Part shown: one piece after another, positions 7,233-15,288 of the stretch
Position numbering within the stretch: the first letter of the stretch is position 1
Layout: every line of letters begins with the position of its first letter
From: an uncultured Prevotella sp.
GTDB lineage: Bacteria; Bacteroidota; Bacteroidia; Bacteroidales; Bacteroidaceae
Assembly (NCBI GenBank): GCA_900545525.1
Contig: UQZX01000024.1
Coordinates: 1 to 42,574 of the forward strand
DNA: 42,574 nucleotides
Direction of reading: 5' to 3'
The notes under the pieces: generated by a model
Seen by the model: the letters and a program-made list of their open reading frames with translations, nothing else
Told to the model about the DNA's origin: nothing
The model's database searches: none
Program-made: the position numbers and the translations under genes

Positions 7233-8105
7233 ATGAAAACATCAATTATATTTATTGCAGCAATGACAGTTCTGTCCGCTTGCAGCACGAAGCAAGAAAA
7301 GACAGGGCAAGTTGCTACAATAGACAGCACCTTGCAAGCTAAAGTTACGTCAATATTAGAAAGCAAGTTGGAAGAGTTTGGCGCACAATCAGGGCAAGCC
7401 ATTATAATGGAAGTCCAAACGGGACAGATAAAGGCGTTAGTCGATAAAGACTTCACTACACCTTATCGGTCAGAATTGGTGCGTTGTGCCTCTCTATTAA
7501 GTGCATTAGAAACAGGCAAGGTACATCTAAGTGACACCATAGACACAGGAAATGGGGTGTGCATCATTGGTAACGATACTTTGTACGACCATAATTGGCG
7601 CAGAGGTGGATACGGAAAACAGACCGTCAAACAGGCTTTTGCTCATAACTCCATCATTGGTAATTACAAGATAATGGATAAGGCATTTGGAGGTAATACG
7701 GAAGAATATCTCTGTAAGGTGCGACACCTATATGATACAAAGTCTCTGATTGTTTTTGCCAATCATGGAGAATGGGCGATGATAACACCCTTGCTTTCAT
7801 TGGCACTTGTCAATAAGATAGCCGCCAATACAGGGAATGACAGTCTGAAGTCCGCATTACGCTATACCGTTACGGACGGATTGGGCAAACCTGCCAATAC
7901 GGGAAAGGTAAAGATTGCAGGAGTGGTTGGAACAACACAGCAAGAGGATGGTTCTTATCGGGCAGAGTTTTGTGGTTACTTTCCTGCCGATAATCCGCAA
8001 TACAGCATGATTGTTTCCATTCATAAAGACAGCCTGCCTGCAAGCGGTGGGGCTATGGCGGGGAGTGTGTTCAAAGAAATTGCTGAATACATGACTGGTA
8101 AATGA
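7233..8105 (+). CDS. Lipoprotein resembling a penicillin-binding transpeptidase domain that lacks catalytic motifs
   Basis: 290 aa. The signal peptide ends in lipobox LSAC (Cys17), so it should be lipid-anchored in the periplasm or surface. The rest follows the transpeptidase half of FtsI/PBP2-type proteins: AIIMEVQTGQIKALV at 56-70, DTIDTGNG at 101-108, DHNWRRGGYGKQTVKQAFAH at 119-138, and FCGYFPADNPQYS then ASGGAMAGSVFKEIAE near the end. The three active-site motifs are altered. SxxK is SELV at 80-83, SxN falls in HNSIIGN at 138-144, and KTG is VVG at 231-233. At 290 aa it is less than half the length of full PBPs. It should not be an active transpeptidase. A binding, decoy or regulatory role is possible but unproven. 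Confidence 0.65.
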   Translation: MKTSIIFIAAMTVLSACSTKQEKTGQVATIDSTLQAKVTSILESKLEEFGAQSGQAIIMEVQTGQIKALVDKDFTTPYRSELVRCASLLSALETGKVHLSDTIDTGNGVCIIGNDTLYDHNWRRGGYGKQTVKQAFAHNSIIGNYKIMDKAFGGNTEEYLCKVRHLYDTKSLIVFANHGEWAMITPLLSLALVNKIAANTGNDSLKSALRYTVTDGLGKPANTGKVKIAGVVGTTQQEDGSYRAEFCGYFPADNPQYSMIVSIHKDSLPASGGAMAGSVFKEIAEYMTGK

Positions 8106-8155
8106 AAATCAGATACTATTTTGACAAATAAGCTTTAAAAATAAATTAGTGATGA

Positions 8156-8233
8156 ATGAATTTATTAGGTGCAATGGCTGGCGATGTAATAGGTCCCTTT
8201 TTTGAGAGAAATCCATTTTATAGTGAGAATTAG
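8156..8233 (+). pseudogene. 25-codon relic of an ADP-ribosylglycohydrolase N-terminus
   Basis: ATG at 8156 to TAG at 8231-8233. The peptide starts MNLLGAMAGDVIGPFFERN, which fits the first strand and metal-site helix of ADP-ribosylglycohydrolase (DraG-like) proteins, where LLGAIAGDxxGSxYE is usual. The rest of the roughly 250-residue enzyme is missing and the reading frame ends in a stop. This is the footprint of a lost gene of a family that removes ADP-ribose from proteins or nucleic acids and can act as immunity against ADP-ribosylating toxins. Identification rests on a short but characteristic stretch. Confidence 0.55.
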
Positions 8234-8284
8234 AAAAATTCTTTGTAATCAAGAAACATACAATATTATTTAAACTTCAAATTC

Positions 8285-8905
8285 ATGGAAGGGAACCAAT
8301 CTTTAGAAGTAATGGGAGAGGAATTAACTTATCCAATAGGCATAGACCTTGGCCTCAGTGTAAAATGGAGTGACAGAAATCTTGGGGCTTCATCTCCGGA
8401 AGATTACGGCAAATATTTTGCGTGGGGTGAGATAGAGCCAAAAGTTTCCTATGATTTAGGGAACTATCATATAAGCGATAATATCTCTGAATTAGAGCAC
8501 CTTAATATAATAGACGGGCTTAAAAACCTACATGGTACTTATGATGCTGCAGTTACTAATTTGGGCAAACCTTGGCGAATGCCAACTATGAAAGAAGTAC
8601 AAGAGTTGAGCAATAAATGTAATTGGAAGTTTACTGAAAAAAATGGATTGAAAGGATACGAAATTTATGGAGTAAATAACAACTCCATTTTTCTCCCGGC
8701 AATAGGCTATCTTAGCGGAACTTCACTTCGTATGGAAAATTCACATCTACTTTATTGGTCTTCCACTCTTTGTCCTATGCAGACCTCATACTGTGCTTAC
8801 ATATTATTTGCTTACTTATCACAATCTAATGTTACCTATTATAACCGATGTTTCGGATTACCCATCCGTCCCGTTATTGACGTATCATCTATACGTGAAA
8901 AATAA
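8285..8905 (+). CDS. Fib_succ_major-type (C-type-lectin-like fold) protein, 206 aa
   Basis: The sequence follows the Fibrobacter succinogenes major paralogous domain common in Bacteroidetes: DLGLSVKWSDRNLGASSPED, FAWGEIEP, then KPWRMPTMKEVQELSNKC, then IFLPAIGY, YWSST, and a terminal RPV. The fold is related to the C-type lectin/formylglycine-generating-enzyme class. Family members are usually exported surface proteins. This one shows no signal peptide from the ATG at 8285, so it may be cytoplasmic or may have lost its leader. No reverse transcriptase or template repeat is seen nearby, so there is no evidence that it is a diversity-generating-retroelement target. It lies 52 nt after the glycohydrolase relic. 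Confidence 0.65.
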   Translation: MEGNQSLEVMGEELTYPIGIDLGLSVKWSDRNLGASSPEDYGKYFAWGEIEPKVSYDLGNYHISDNISELEHLNIIDGLKNLHGTYDAAVTNLGKPWRMPTMKEVQELSNKCNWKFTEKNGLKGYEIYGVNNNSIFLPAIGYLSGTSLRMENSHLLYWSSTLCPMQTSYCAYILFAYLSQSNVTYYNRCFGLPIRPVIDVSSIREK

Positions 8906-9036
8906 TAATATTAGATACCTCTATCAAGAAAAGCCTATATGGAGAGTTAGAAAAAAGTACCATTACGCAATTTGCAGATTTATAGACCGTAAAACCGTTT
9001 TCCTATTTCAAATGATAGCTTTTCAAATAAATTCTA

Positions 9037-9044
9037 TATATTTG
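9037..9044 (+). promoter_or_regulatory. Promoter -7 box (TATATTTG) for the HEPN/MNT pair
   Basis: It matches TAnnTTTG and lies 25 nt before the original HEPN start at 9069. No good -33 TTG is visible at the expected distance. Confidence 0.4.
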
Positions 9045-9068
9045 CAGTTGGTAAAGCATTAAAAGGCA

Positions 9069-9454
9069 ATGAATGATAAAGTTACATATTGGATTGAATG
9101 TCAGATTACGATTTTGACACGGCAAAGGCAATGTTTGTAACCAAGCGTTACCTTTATGTCGCTTTTATGTGCCACCAAACCATAGAGAAGATTCTCAAAG
9201 CGTATTGGAGCAATGTGTTGGAAGAACCGCCTTTGAAGATTCACAGTTTGTCAAGGCTTGCGGAAAAGAGCGGTTTGGATAAAGATATGTCTGATGGGCA
9301 GTTGGATTTTATAGACGAGCTTGAACCGTTGAACATAGAAGCACGTTACCCCTCATACAAGGAGCGGTTGATGAAAAGTCTGACCGCTGACCGTTGAAAA
9401 GATTTGATTGAACAAACAGACAAATTAAGAACATGGATAAAGAGCAAGCTATAA
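9069..9454 (+). pseudogene. HEPN-domain protein (toxin of a HEPN/MNT pair), broken by a frameshift and a nonsense codon
   Basis: From the ATG at 9069 the frame reads MNDKVTYWIE and then loses register at 9099-9100. Continuing in the +2 register gives SDYDFDTAKAMF, RYLYVAFMCHQTIEKILKAYW, IHSLSRLAEKSGL and NIEARYPSYKERLM, which is a PF05168-type HEPN domain. One base appears to be deleted between ATTGAA and TCAGAT. A TGA at 9395-9397 then interrupts the C-terminus. Reading through it gives KDLIEQTDKLRTWIKSKL and a natural stop at 9452-9454, overlapping the MNT gene by 22 nt as in intact pairs. A shortened product could start at the ATG at 9098 and end at 9397, giving 99 aa with both ends changed. 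Two independent lesions suggest loss of toxin function. Confidence 0.75.
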
Positions 9455-9729
9455 AATTGGCACAACGCTATAAAGCCATTGTTTCAGAGCGGTTGCCCTT
9501 AAAGGCTCTTTACCTTTATGGTTCATACAGCAAAGGTAACCATACTGAGGACAGCGACATTGACATTGCCGTTGTGGTGGAACGAATGAGTGATGATTAT
9601 TTTGAAGATACTCCTTTATTGTGGAAACTGAAACGTAAGATAAGTAACCTTATAGAGCCTGTTCTACTTACAGAGGACACCAATAACCCTCTTTATGCGG
9701 ACATTCTAAAAACAGGAATACTAATATAA
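9433..9729 (+). CDS. MNT-type nucleotidyltransferase, antitoxin of a HEPN/MNT pair
   Basis: 98 aa, minimal nucleotidyltransferase fold of the pol-beta superfamily. The hallmark is intact: GSYSKG followed by SDIDIAVVV (GSxxxG...DxD), with the paired aspartates as metal ligands. Family members (MntA-like) neutralise HEPN RNases by attaching AMP to them. The gene start lies inside the original end of the HEPN frame, the normal operon layout. The ORF is complete and shows no lesion, while its partner gene is broken, so it is now an orphan antitoxin. It is the last gene of the accessory island before a 400-nt gap and aroA. Confidence 0.8.
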   Translation: MDKEQAIKLAQRYKAIVSERLPLKALYLYGSYSKGNHTEDSDIDIAVVVERMSDDYFEDTPLLWKLKRKISNLIEPVLLTEDTNNPLYADILKTGILI

Positions 9730-10040
9730 AAGGGATATAGAAAACCTGTTCAATGGCTGTTTGGCGGACAAATACAAGAACATGTCTCTACATGGCACTG
9801 TATGAGAAATTTGCCACACCCTCTTTTTATTGGCTTTCTATATTGTCTTTGGATAATATGGTAAGCATGCGGAAATGTGAATTTGTATATTCACAGGTGT
9901 ATAGTTTGCTTCTGTATAAACTGTAGCTTTTGTAAATAGATAAGTAAATTATCAATGATAATACTTGATTTTTCGTTTGCCGATAAACTATGCGAAGTGA
10001 TGCATGCAACATGATATAACTAACTTTATAAGTTGTTTAC
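9730..10040. other. Non-coding right edge of the accessory island
   Basis: No convincing gene on either strand and no tRNA or clear attachment site. Composition is AT-rich up to the aroA promoter, after which core-like composition resumes. The island boundary probably lies in this stretch, but no direct repeat matching the left edge was found by eye. Confidence 0.4.
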
Positions 10041-10071
10041 TTGTCAATGCCGATTATAATTAATAAATTTG
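10041..10071 (+). promoter_or_regulatory. Promoter of aroA
   Basis: TTG at 10041-10043, a 20-nt gap, then TAAATTTG at 10064-10071, a good match to the Bacteroidetes consensus. The leader of about 90 nt carries two small palindromes: CCTTTAAATAAAGG at about 10084-10097 and CCGGAA/TTCCGG at 10117-10131. The second could form a short hairpin just before the start codon. Confidence 0.6.
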
Positions 10072-10165
10072 CAAATGTGATTTCCTTTAAATAAAGGGAG
10101 TTGCTGAACATTTAAGCCGGAATATTTCCGGACTTCAGAAATGATTGACAAAACAACTGGAATAT

Positions 10166-11416
10166 ATGCAATACAACATAACAGCTCCACAATCACTTAA
10201 TACAACAATAAATCTGCCTGCTTCGAAGAGCATAAGTAACAGGGCACTTATAATACATGCGCTGTCGGGAGGTGATGTGTTGCCGGGTAATCTGTCCGAA
10301 TGTGATGACACGGAAGTTGTCTTACATGCCCTTCAGGACATGCCTGAGACGATAGACATAAAGGCTGCCGGCACGGCAATGCGCTTCATGACGGCATATC
10401 TTTCGGTTACGGAAGGCGAGCACGTGATAACTGGAACAGAGCGGATGAGGCATCGTCCGATAGGCATACTTGTGGATGCTCTAAGATATTTAGGCGCAGA
10501 TATAGAATATGAAGGAGAGGAAGGATATCCTCCGTTACGTATAAAAGGCAGGGCGTTGCAGGGCGGAACTTTGGAAATTCCGGGAAATGTAAGCTCGCAA
10601 TATATATCGGCTTTGTTAATGATAGGACCTGTTTTGGAAAACGGTCTCGAGTTAAAACTGACGGGGTATGTCATATCCCGTCCGTATATAGACCTTACTC
10701 TGTGCATGATGCGTGATTTTGGCGCAATGGCAGAGTGGACAGGCAACGACACCATAAAGGTGCATCCACAGCGTTATACCCCAAGAACTTATTTTATAGA
10801 GAATGACTGGAGCGCTGCTTCATATTGGTATGAAGCGGTTGCCCTATGCCCGGATATGGATGCAGAGATAAGGCTTACGGGGCTTGAAGACGGCTCGTTG
10901 CAGGGCGATTCGGTTGTGAAATATCTTTTTAACATGCTTGGTGTAAAGACGGTGTTTGAGAAAAATGACAACGGAAAGCCTGCTGTCGTAAGACTGAAAA
11001 AGCTTCATACCCGTCTGCCGAGGTTTGACTACGACTTTATTAATCAGCCTGACATGGCGCAGACATTTGTCGTGTGCTGTGCCGTCATGAACATTCCTTT
11101 CCGGTTTACAGGGCTTGCCACGCTCAAGATAAAGGAGACTGACCGCATAGAGGCGTTGAAAACAGAAATGCTTAAGTTAGGTTATGTGATAAAAGACAGC
11201 AACGACAGCGAACTATGGTGGGACGGTGAACGTTGCGAACCGGCAGCCGACATGGCAATAGACACATACGAGGACCACCGTATGGCTATGGCTTTTGCGC
11301 CGTTGTCGTTTAAGTTCCCGGGGCTGAAGATTAACAATCCGCAGGTTGTAAGCAAGTCTTATCCGCGTTTTTGGAATGATTTGAGCAGTGCAGGTTTCAC
11401 CGTTGGCGGCATGTAA
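10166..11416 (+). CDS. aroA: 3-phosphoshikimate 1-carboxyvinyltransferase (EPSP synthase)
   Basis: It joins shikimate-3-phosphate and phosphoenolpyruvate in the sixth step of chorismate synthesis, in the cytoplasm. I use the ATG at 10166 (416 aa); the frame also opens at a TTG at 10145, but the ATG places the canonical start about 20 residues before the Lys-Ser pair. Key motifs are LPASKSISNRALI (Lys21, Ser22, Arg26), GTAMRFMTAYL, the PEP/S3P loop INQPDMAQT with the catalytic Asp, KETDRIEAL, and YEDHRMAMAF. Length is close to the usual 420-430 aa, and the sequence is the somewhat divergent Bacteroidetes form. It has its own promoter and stands alone at the right flank of the accessory island. 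Confidence 0.92.
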   Translation: MQYNITAPQSLNTTINLPASKSISNRALIIHALSGGDVLPGNLSECDDTEVVLHALQDMPETIDIKAAGTAMRFMTAYLSVTEGEHVITGTERMRHRPIGILVDALRYLGADIEYEGEEGYPPLRIKGRALQGGTLEIPGNVSSQYISALLMIGPVLENGLELKLTGYVISRPYIDLTLCMMRDFGAMAEWTGNDTIKVHPQRYTPRTYFIENDWSAASYWYEAVALCPDMDAEIRLTGLEDGSLQGDSVVKYLFNMLGVKTVFEKNDNGKPAVVRLKKLHTRLPRFDYDFINQPDMAQTFVVCCAVMNIPFRFTGLATLKIKETDRIEALKTEMLKLGYVIKDSNDSELWWDGERCEPAADMAIDTYEDHRMAMAFAPLSFKFPGLKINNPQVVSKSYPRFWNDLSSAGFTVGGM

Positions 11417-11475
11417 TGTTGTCATATCTCTTTTATATAGGCTGCATATTTATATATTTTATATGATAATAAGGC

Positions 11476-11856
11476 ATGTTTTATATAGTAATAGCACTTA
11501 TAATTGTCGGTCTTTTTGTTACTGTGTTGAGAGTTTGCAACAGGCAATATGGTAAAGGTGAAACAGCTGAAAACGGCTTTTCGTGCGGTACTTGTGGCGA
11601 AGACTCTTCAGAATGCGGGCATAAGTGCATGCTTGAGGCAGCCGTAAAAGACGTGGAATATTATGACGACGAGGAACTTGATGCCTTCATCGGGCGTTCA
11701 TCGGACACTTACGATGATGAAGAGGCAGAACAGTTCCGGTACGTATTATATACAATGCGGCAGGAAGAGGTGGCAGGCTGGTGCCGCAGCTTATCTTTAA
11801 GAGGTATAAATATTCCGGACCAGATAAAGGACGAAGTGACGGTCCTGCTGACCTGA
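11476..11856 (+). CDS. Small single-pass membrane protein with Cys cluster, conserved-hypothetical type
   Basis: 126 aa. One N-terminal membrane helix (FYIVIALIIVGLFVTVLRV) is followed by a cysteine cluster (CGTCGEDSSECGHKC; spacing C-x2-C-x6-C-x3-C) that could bind a metal, and then an acidic soluble tail (YYDDEELDAFIG, YDDEEAEQF). I do not assign a function. It lies 59 nt after aroA and 62 nt before porW, in the same direction, so it may be co-transcribed with either. Composition is like the core genes. Confidence 0.6.
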   Translation: MFYIVIALIIVGLFVTVLRVCNRQYGKGETAENGFSCGTCGEDSSECGHKCMLEAAVKDVEYYDDEELDAFIGRSSDTYDDEEAEQFRYVLYTMRQEEVAGWCRSLSLRGINIPDQIKDEVTVLLT

Positions 11857-11918
11857 CATGCGGCTTAAAAGTTTAAGAGACAAGGCAATAAAACGTCTAT
11901 AAACAGAGTTTATATAGA

Positions 11919-14900
11919 GTGAAATCATATAAATACGCACATATCGTTACCGCGCTGGTTGCAGTAATAGCAACCATTTGTGCCGGTTGCTCCACGGAAA
12001 AGAATACATCACAGACCCGTTGGTGGCATTCTTTTCATGCAAGATACAATACTTATTATAATGGCTCGGTGGCATACATCGAAGGCTCGCTCGAAAAAGA
12101 AAACGGCAACAAGGATAATTTTACGGAGATTATCCCCCTGTATACCGTTGGCAACAAAGGCAGCCGTGAGCTTGGAGCTTCCAACTTCGACCGTGCCATA
12201 GAGAAAAGTCAGAAGGCAATAAAGCGCCACAGCATCAAGCGGCGTCCCGAGTGGACTAAGAGCCGTAAGAAGACCGAACGCGACATCGAATGGCTAAACC
12301 GCAGGGAGTATAACCCCTTCTTGTGGAAAGCGTGGATGCTCATGGGGCGTTCGCAGTTCATGAAGGGCTCGTTTGACGAAGCGGCATCGACGTTCGCATA
12401 CATGGCGAGGCTCTACAGCACGCAGCCGGCAATATATGGCAAGGCGAGGGCATGGCTTGCAAAATGCTATATAGAGCAGGACTGGATTTACGATGCCGAG
12501 GATGTCATAACGAAGATGCGCCGCGACTCCATACACTGGCGTGCAAAGAAGGAGTGGGACTATACCCTTGCCGACTATTATATACGCACGTCGCGTTTCA
12601 AGGAAGCCATACCATATCTGCGGAAGGTCATAAAACATGAGATGAGGCGAAAGCAGAGGGCACGCGAATGGTTCCTCATGGGGCAGCTGCATGCCGCTAT
12701 CGGCAATAAGGAAGAAGCATACAAGGCTTTCCGCCATGTCATACGCCAGCATCCCCCATACGAACTTGAGTTCAATGCACGCATCGCCATGACCGAGGTT
12801 ATGGGCGCAGGGCGTTCAAAGCAGATGATCGGCAGGCTGAAGCGCATGGCTGCTTCCGATAACAACAAAGACTACCTGGACCAAGTTTATTATGCCATCG
12901 GCAATATATATCTGTCGCAGCGCGACACCGTGAATGCCATTTCGGCATACGAAAAAGGCAATTCCAAGTCTGTCCGTAACGGTATAGAGAAAGGTGTTCT
13001 GTTGCTTAATCTCGGCGATTTGTATTGGGCGAAGGAAGACTTCTCCAATGCGCGCCGCTGTTATGGCGAGGCAATCGGACTGCTTGATAAGGACCGCGAA
13101 GACTACGGACAGCTTTCCGAACGTTCAAAGATACTCGACGAGCTTGTGCCTTATACCGATGCCGTGCATTTGCAAGACTCTTTGCAGGCACTTGCCAAGA
13201 TGCCTGAGAAAGAACGCTATGCGGCAATAGACCGCGTGATTGAGGCTCTTAAGAAAAAGGAGAAGGCTGAGCGTGACGCGCAGGCGGAGGCAGATGCACA
13301 GCAGCAACTGGCGCAGAACGGAGGCTCCAACGTGCAGCAGAACACTACCACCTTTCCCAATAAGACACAAGGGCAGGGCGGACAGTGGTATTTCTACAAC
13401 CCGATGGCTGTAAACCAAGGAAAATCCGCTTTCCAAAGACTGTGGGGAAAGCGCGAGAACGTTGACGACTGGCAGCGTGTAAACAAAACTGTTGTTGCCA
13501 CTCCCGGCACCATGGACGAGCTTACCGATGCCCAGCGCGATTCTATTTTCATGGCAGAAGCAGCGGAAGACTCGCTGAAACATGTTCTGGACAGCGCACA
13601 GAACAATCCGCACAAGCGTGAATACTATCTTGCGCAGATACCGTTCAGCGAGGAGCAGGTGGCGGCAAGCAACCTTATAATTGAAGACGGACTTTACCAT
13701 TCAGGCGTTATTTTTAAGGACAAGCTTGACAATCTGCGTCTTAGCGAGAAGAGCCTGAGACGCCTGACAGACAACTACCCGGACTTTGTAAACATGGATG
13801 AGGCTCTTTATCATCTGTTCCTGTTATATTCAAGGAAAGGAGACAGGGCAACAGCCTCGGCATATCTCGAACGCATGAAGCAGCATCATGCCGACAGCAA
13901 ATGGACAGCATTGCTCTCCGACCCGTATTTTGAGGAGAACGCACGTTACGGCACACATATCGAGGACTCTGTATATGCAGCCACATACGAGGCTTTCAAG
14001 GCAGACAGGTTTGATGAGGTGAGGCGCAACGGCGAAATATCGGAAAGCCGTTTTCCGCTCGGTGCCAACCGCGACAAGTTTATTTTTATCGGTGGTCTGA
14101 GCAAGCTCAACAACGGAGACACGCGCGGTTGTCTTGAAGACATGAACAAGGTGGTTGCCGATTATCCGCAAAGCGATGTCAGTCCGCTTGCCGGAATGAT
14201 TATCAACGGCGTGAAAGGAGGCAGGCGTCTGCACGGGGCAAAGTTCGACATAGGCAATGTGTGGGAGCGCCGTGCCGATGTCATGAGCGACAGCGACTCG
14301 GTTGCCGTGCGCAAGTTTGTGCCCGAACGCAACGCCGACTTCTCGTTCATAATAGCATACCAGCCCGACTCCTTGAATGAAAACAGGCTGCTCTTCGAAC
14401 TTGCACGTTATAATTTCTCAAACTTCCTTGTACGCAATTTCGACATAGCCATTGAAGACTTTGACGGTCTGCACCGAATGATGGTGAAGGGCTTCAAGAG
14501 CTATGACGAGGTGTTGCAGTATGCCCGCCGGCTTTATACGAACAAGAATATCACCCGCCTAATGGAAAAGAGCCGTGTGATAATCATAAGTGAGAAGAAC
14601 CTTGAGCTTCTTGGCACACAGTTCAGCTATAACGATTACGACAAGTTCTATGAGAAACATTTCATTCCATTGCGTATAAGTACGGTGCATCTGCTCACCG
14701 AACCCGCTACGATAGAATATGAACGGGCTCCGGAAAATGCAGAAGAGCCTGAGGACGGACTTTATAATGGCGGTGTGGTGGACGATGACACATATCTCAA
14801 TCTTGGCGTTGACGATGCTCCGGAGGATAACGGTGCTGTAACCGTCACTGAGGAAGAAACCGTTGCCGGACAGCCTTCGGATGATGTCGTCGTGCCAGAT

Positions 14901-15284
14901 GACAGCACTCCGCCTGCTCCTGCCGCCGACGATGACACGTTCGTTGTTCCGGAAGATGCACCCGCCGGAAGCGTTACAGACACAACTGTTGTTGCCGGTG
15001 AAGAGCCTGTGACCGTTACGGAGCCGGTATCCGTTCCGGTGCCGCAGCCCGTAACCGTGCAGCCCAAGCCTGCGGCAGCACCCCCAGCTAAACCTGCCGC
15101 CGCGCCGAAACAGCGTACGGAGCCGCAAAAGAACATTACGCCCGTTCCTCAACAGGAGGATACCGGCATAGATTTCAGCGATGATGTTGAAACTGTCGCG
15201 CCGCCTGCAAATCAGAAAAACAGCAACAAAACCGAACCGGTTTACGATATAGAAGACGAGTATTACGAATTAGACGGATTTTAA
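11919..15284 (+). CDS. porW: PorW/SprE-type TPR lipoprotein of the type IX secretion system
   Basis: 1121 aa, starting at GTG 11919; no upstream ATG gives a signal peptide, whereas this start gives KSYKYAHIVTALVAVIATICAGC with the lipid Cys at 24. The N-terminal mature part (TRWWHSFHARYNTYYNGSVA) is typical of PorW/SprE. TPR-like helices follow, for example WMLMGRSQFMKGSFDEAAST, FLMGQLHAAIGNKEEAYKAF and LLLNLGDLYWAKEDFSNARR. The last about 170 residues are a low-complexity Asp/Glu/Pro/Val/Ala tail. PorW is a lipoprotein needed for type IX secretion and gliding in relatives. The gene stops 4 nt before porX, so they form an operon, a pairing that supports both calls. The -3 lipobox residue is Cys rather than Leu, a mild oddity. 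Confidence 0.85.
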   Translation: MKSYKYAHIVTALVAVIATICAGCSTEKNTSQTRWWHSFHARYNTYYNGSVAYIEGSLEKENGNKDNFTEIIPLYTVGNKGSRELGASNFDRAIEKSQKAIKRHSIKRRPEWTKSRKKTERDIEWLNRREYNPFLWKAWMLMGRSQFMKGSFDEAASTFAYMARLYSTQPAIYGKARAWLAKCYIEQDWIYDAEDVITKMRRDSIHWRAKKEWDYTLADYYIRTSRFKEAIPYLRKVIKHEMRRKQRAREWFLMGQLHAAIGNKEEAYKAFRHVIRQHPPYELEFNARIAMTEVMGAGRSKQMIGRLKRMAASDNNKDYLDQVYYAIGNIYLSQRDTVNAISAYEKGNSKSVRNGIEKGVLLLNLGDLYWAKEDFSNARRCYGEAIGLLDKDREDYGQLSERSKILDELVPYTDAVHLQDSLQALAKMPEKERYAAIDRVIEALKKKEKAERDAQAEADAQQQLAQNGGSNVQQNTTTFPNKTQGQGGQWYFYNPMAVNQGKSAFQRLWGKRENVDDWQRVNKTVVATPGTMDELTDAQRDSIFMAEAAEDSLKHVLDSAQNNPHKREYYLAQIPFSEEQVAASNLIIEDGLYHSGVIFKDKLDNLRLSEKSLRRLTDNYPDFVNMDEALYHLFLLYSRKGDRATASAYLERMKQHHADSKWTALLSDPYFEENARYGTHIEDSVYAATYEAFKADRFDEVRRNGEISESRFPLGANRDKFIFIGGLSKLNNGDTRGCLEDMNKVVADYPQSDVSPLAGMIINGVKGGRRLHGAKFDIGNVWERRADVMSDSDSVAVRKFVPERNADFSFIIAYQPDSLNENRLLFELARYNFSNFLVRNFDIAIEDFDGLHRMMVKGFKSYDEVLQYARRLYTNKNITRLMEKSRVIIISEKNLELLGTQFSYNDYDKFYEKHFIPLRISTVHLLTEPATIEYERAPENAEEPEDGLYNGGVVDDDTYLNLGVDDAPEDNGAVTVTEEETVAGQPSDDVVVPDDSTPPAPAADDDTFVVPEDAPAGSVTDTTVVAGEEPVTVTEPVSVPVPQPVTVQPKPAAAPPAKPAAAPKQRTEPQKNITPVPQQEDTGIDFSDDVETVAPPANQKNSNKTEPVYDIEDEYYELDGF

Positions 15285-15288
15285 AACG

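Noticed and set aside
8285..8905. Diversity-generating retroelement target
   Set aside because: No reverse transcriptase, template repeat or accessory gene in the window.
8793..9062. 89-codon plus-strand frame overlapping the end of the Fib_succ_major gene
   Set aside because: It is out of frame with the better-supported gene, has no family match, and its second half lies in AT-rich non-coding sequence that holds the HEPN promoter.
10145..10165. TTG start for aroA seven codons upstream
   Set aside because: The ATG at 10166 gives the usual distance to the LPASKSISNRA motif.
14559..15152. 197-codon minus-strand frame opposite the porW C-terminus
   Set aside because: It is the antisense of a low-complexity Val/Pro/Ala-rich tail and shows matching low complexity (Arg/Gly-rich).
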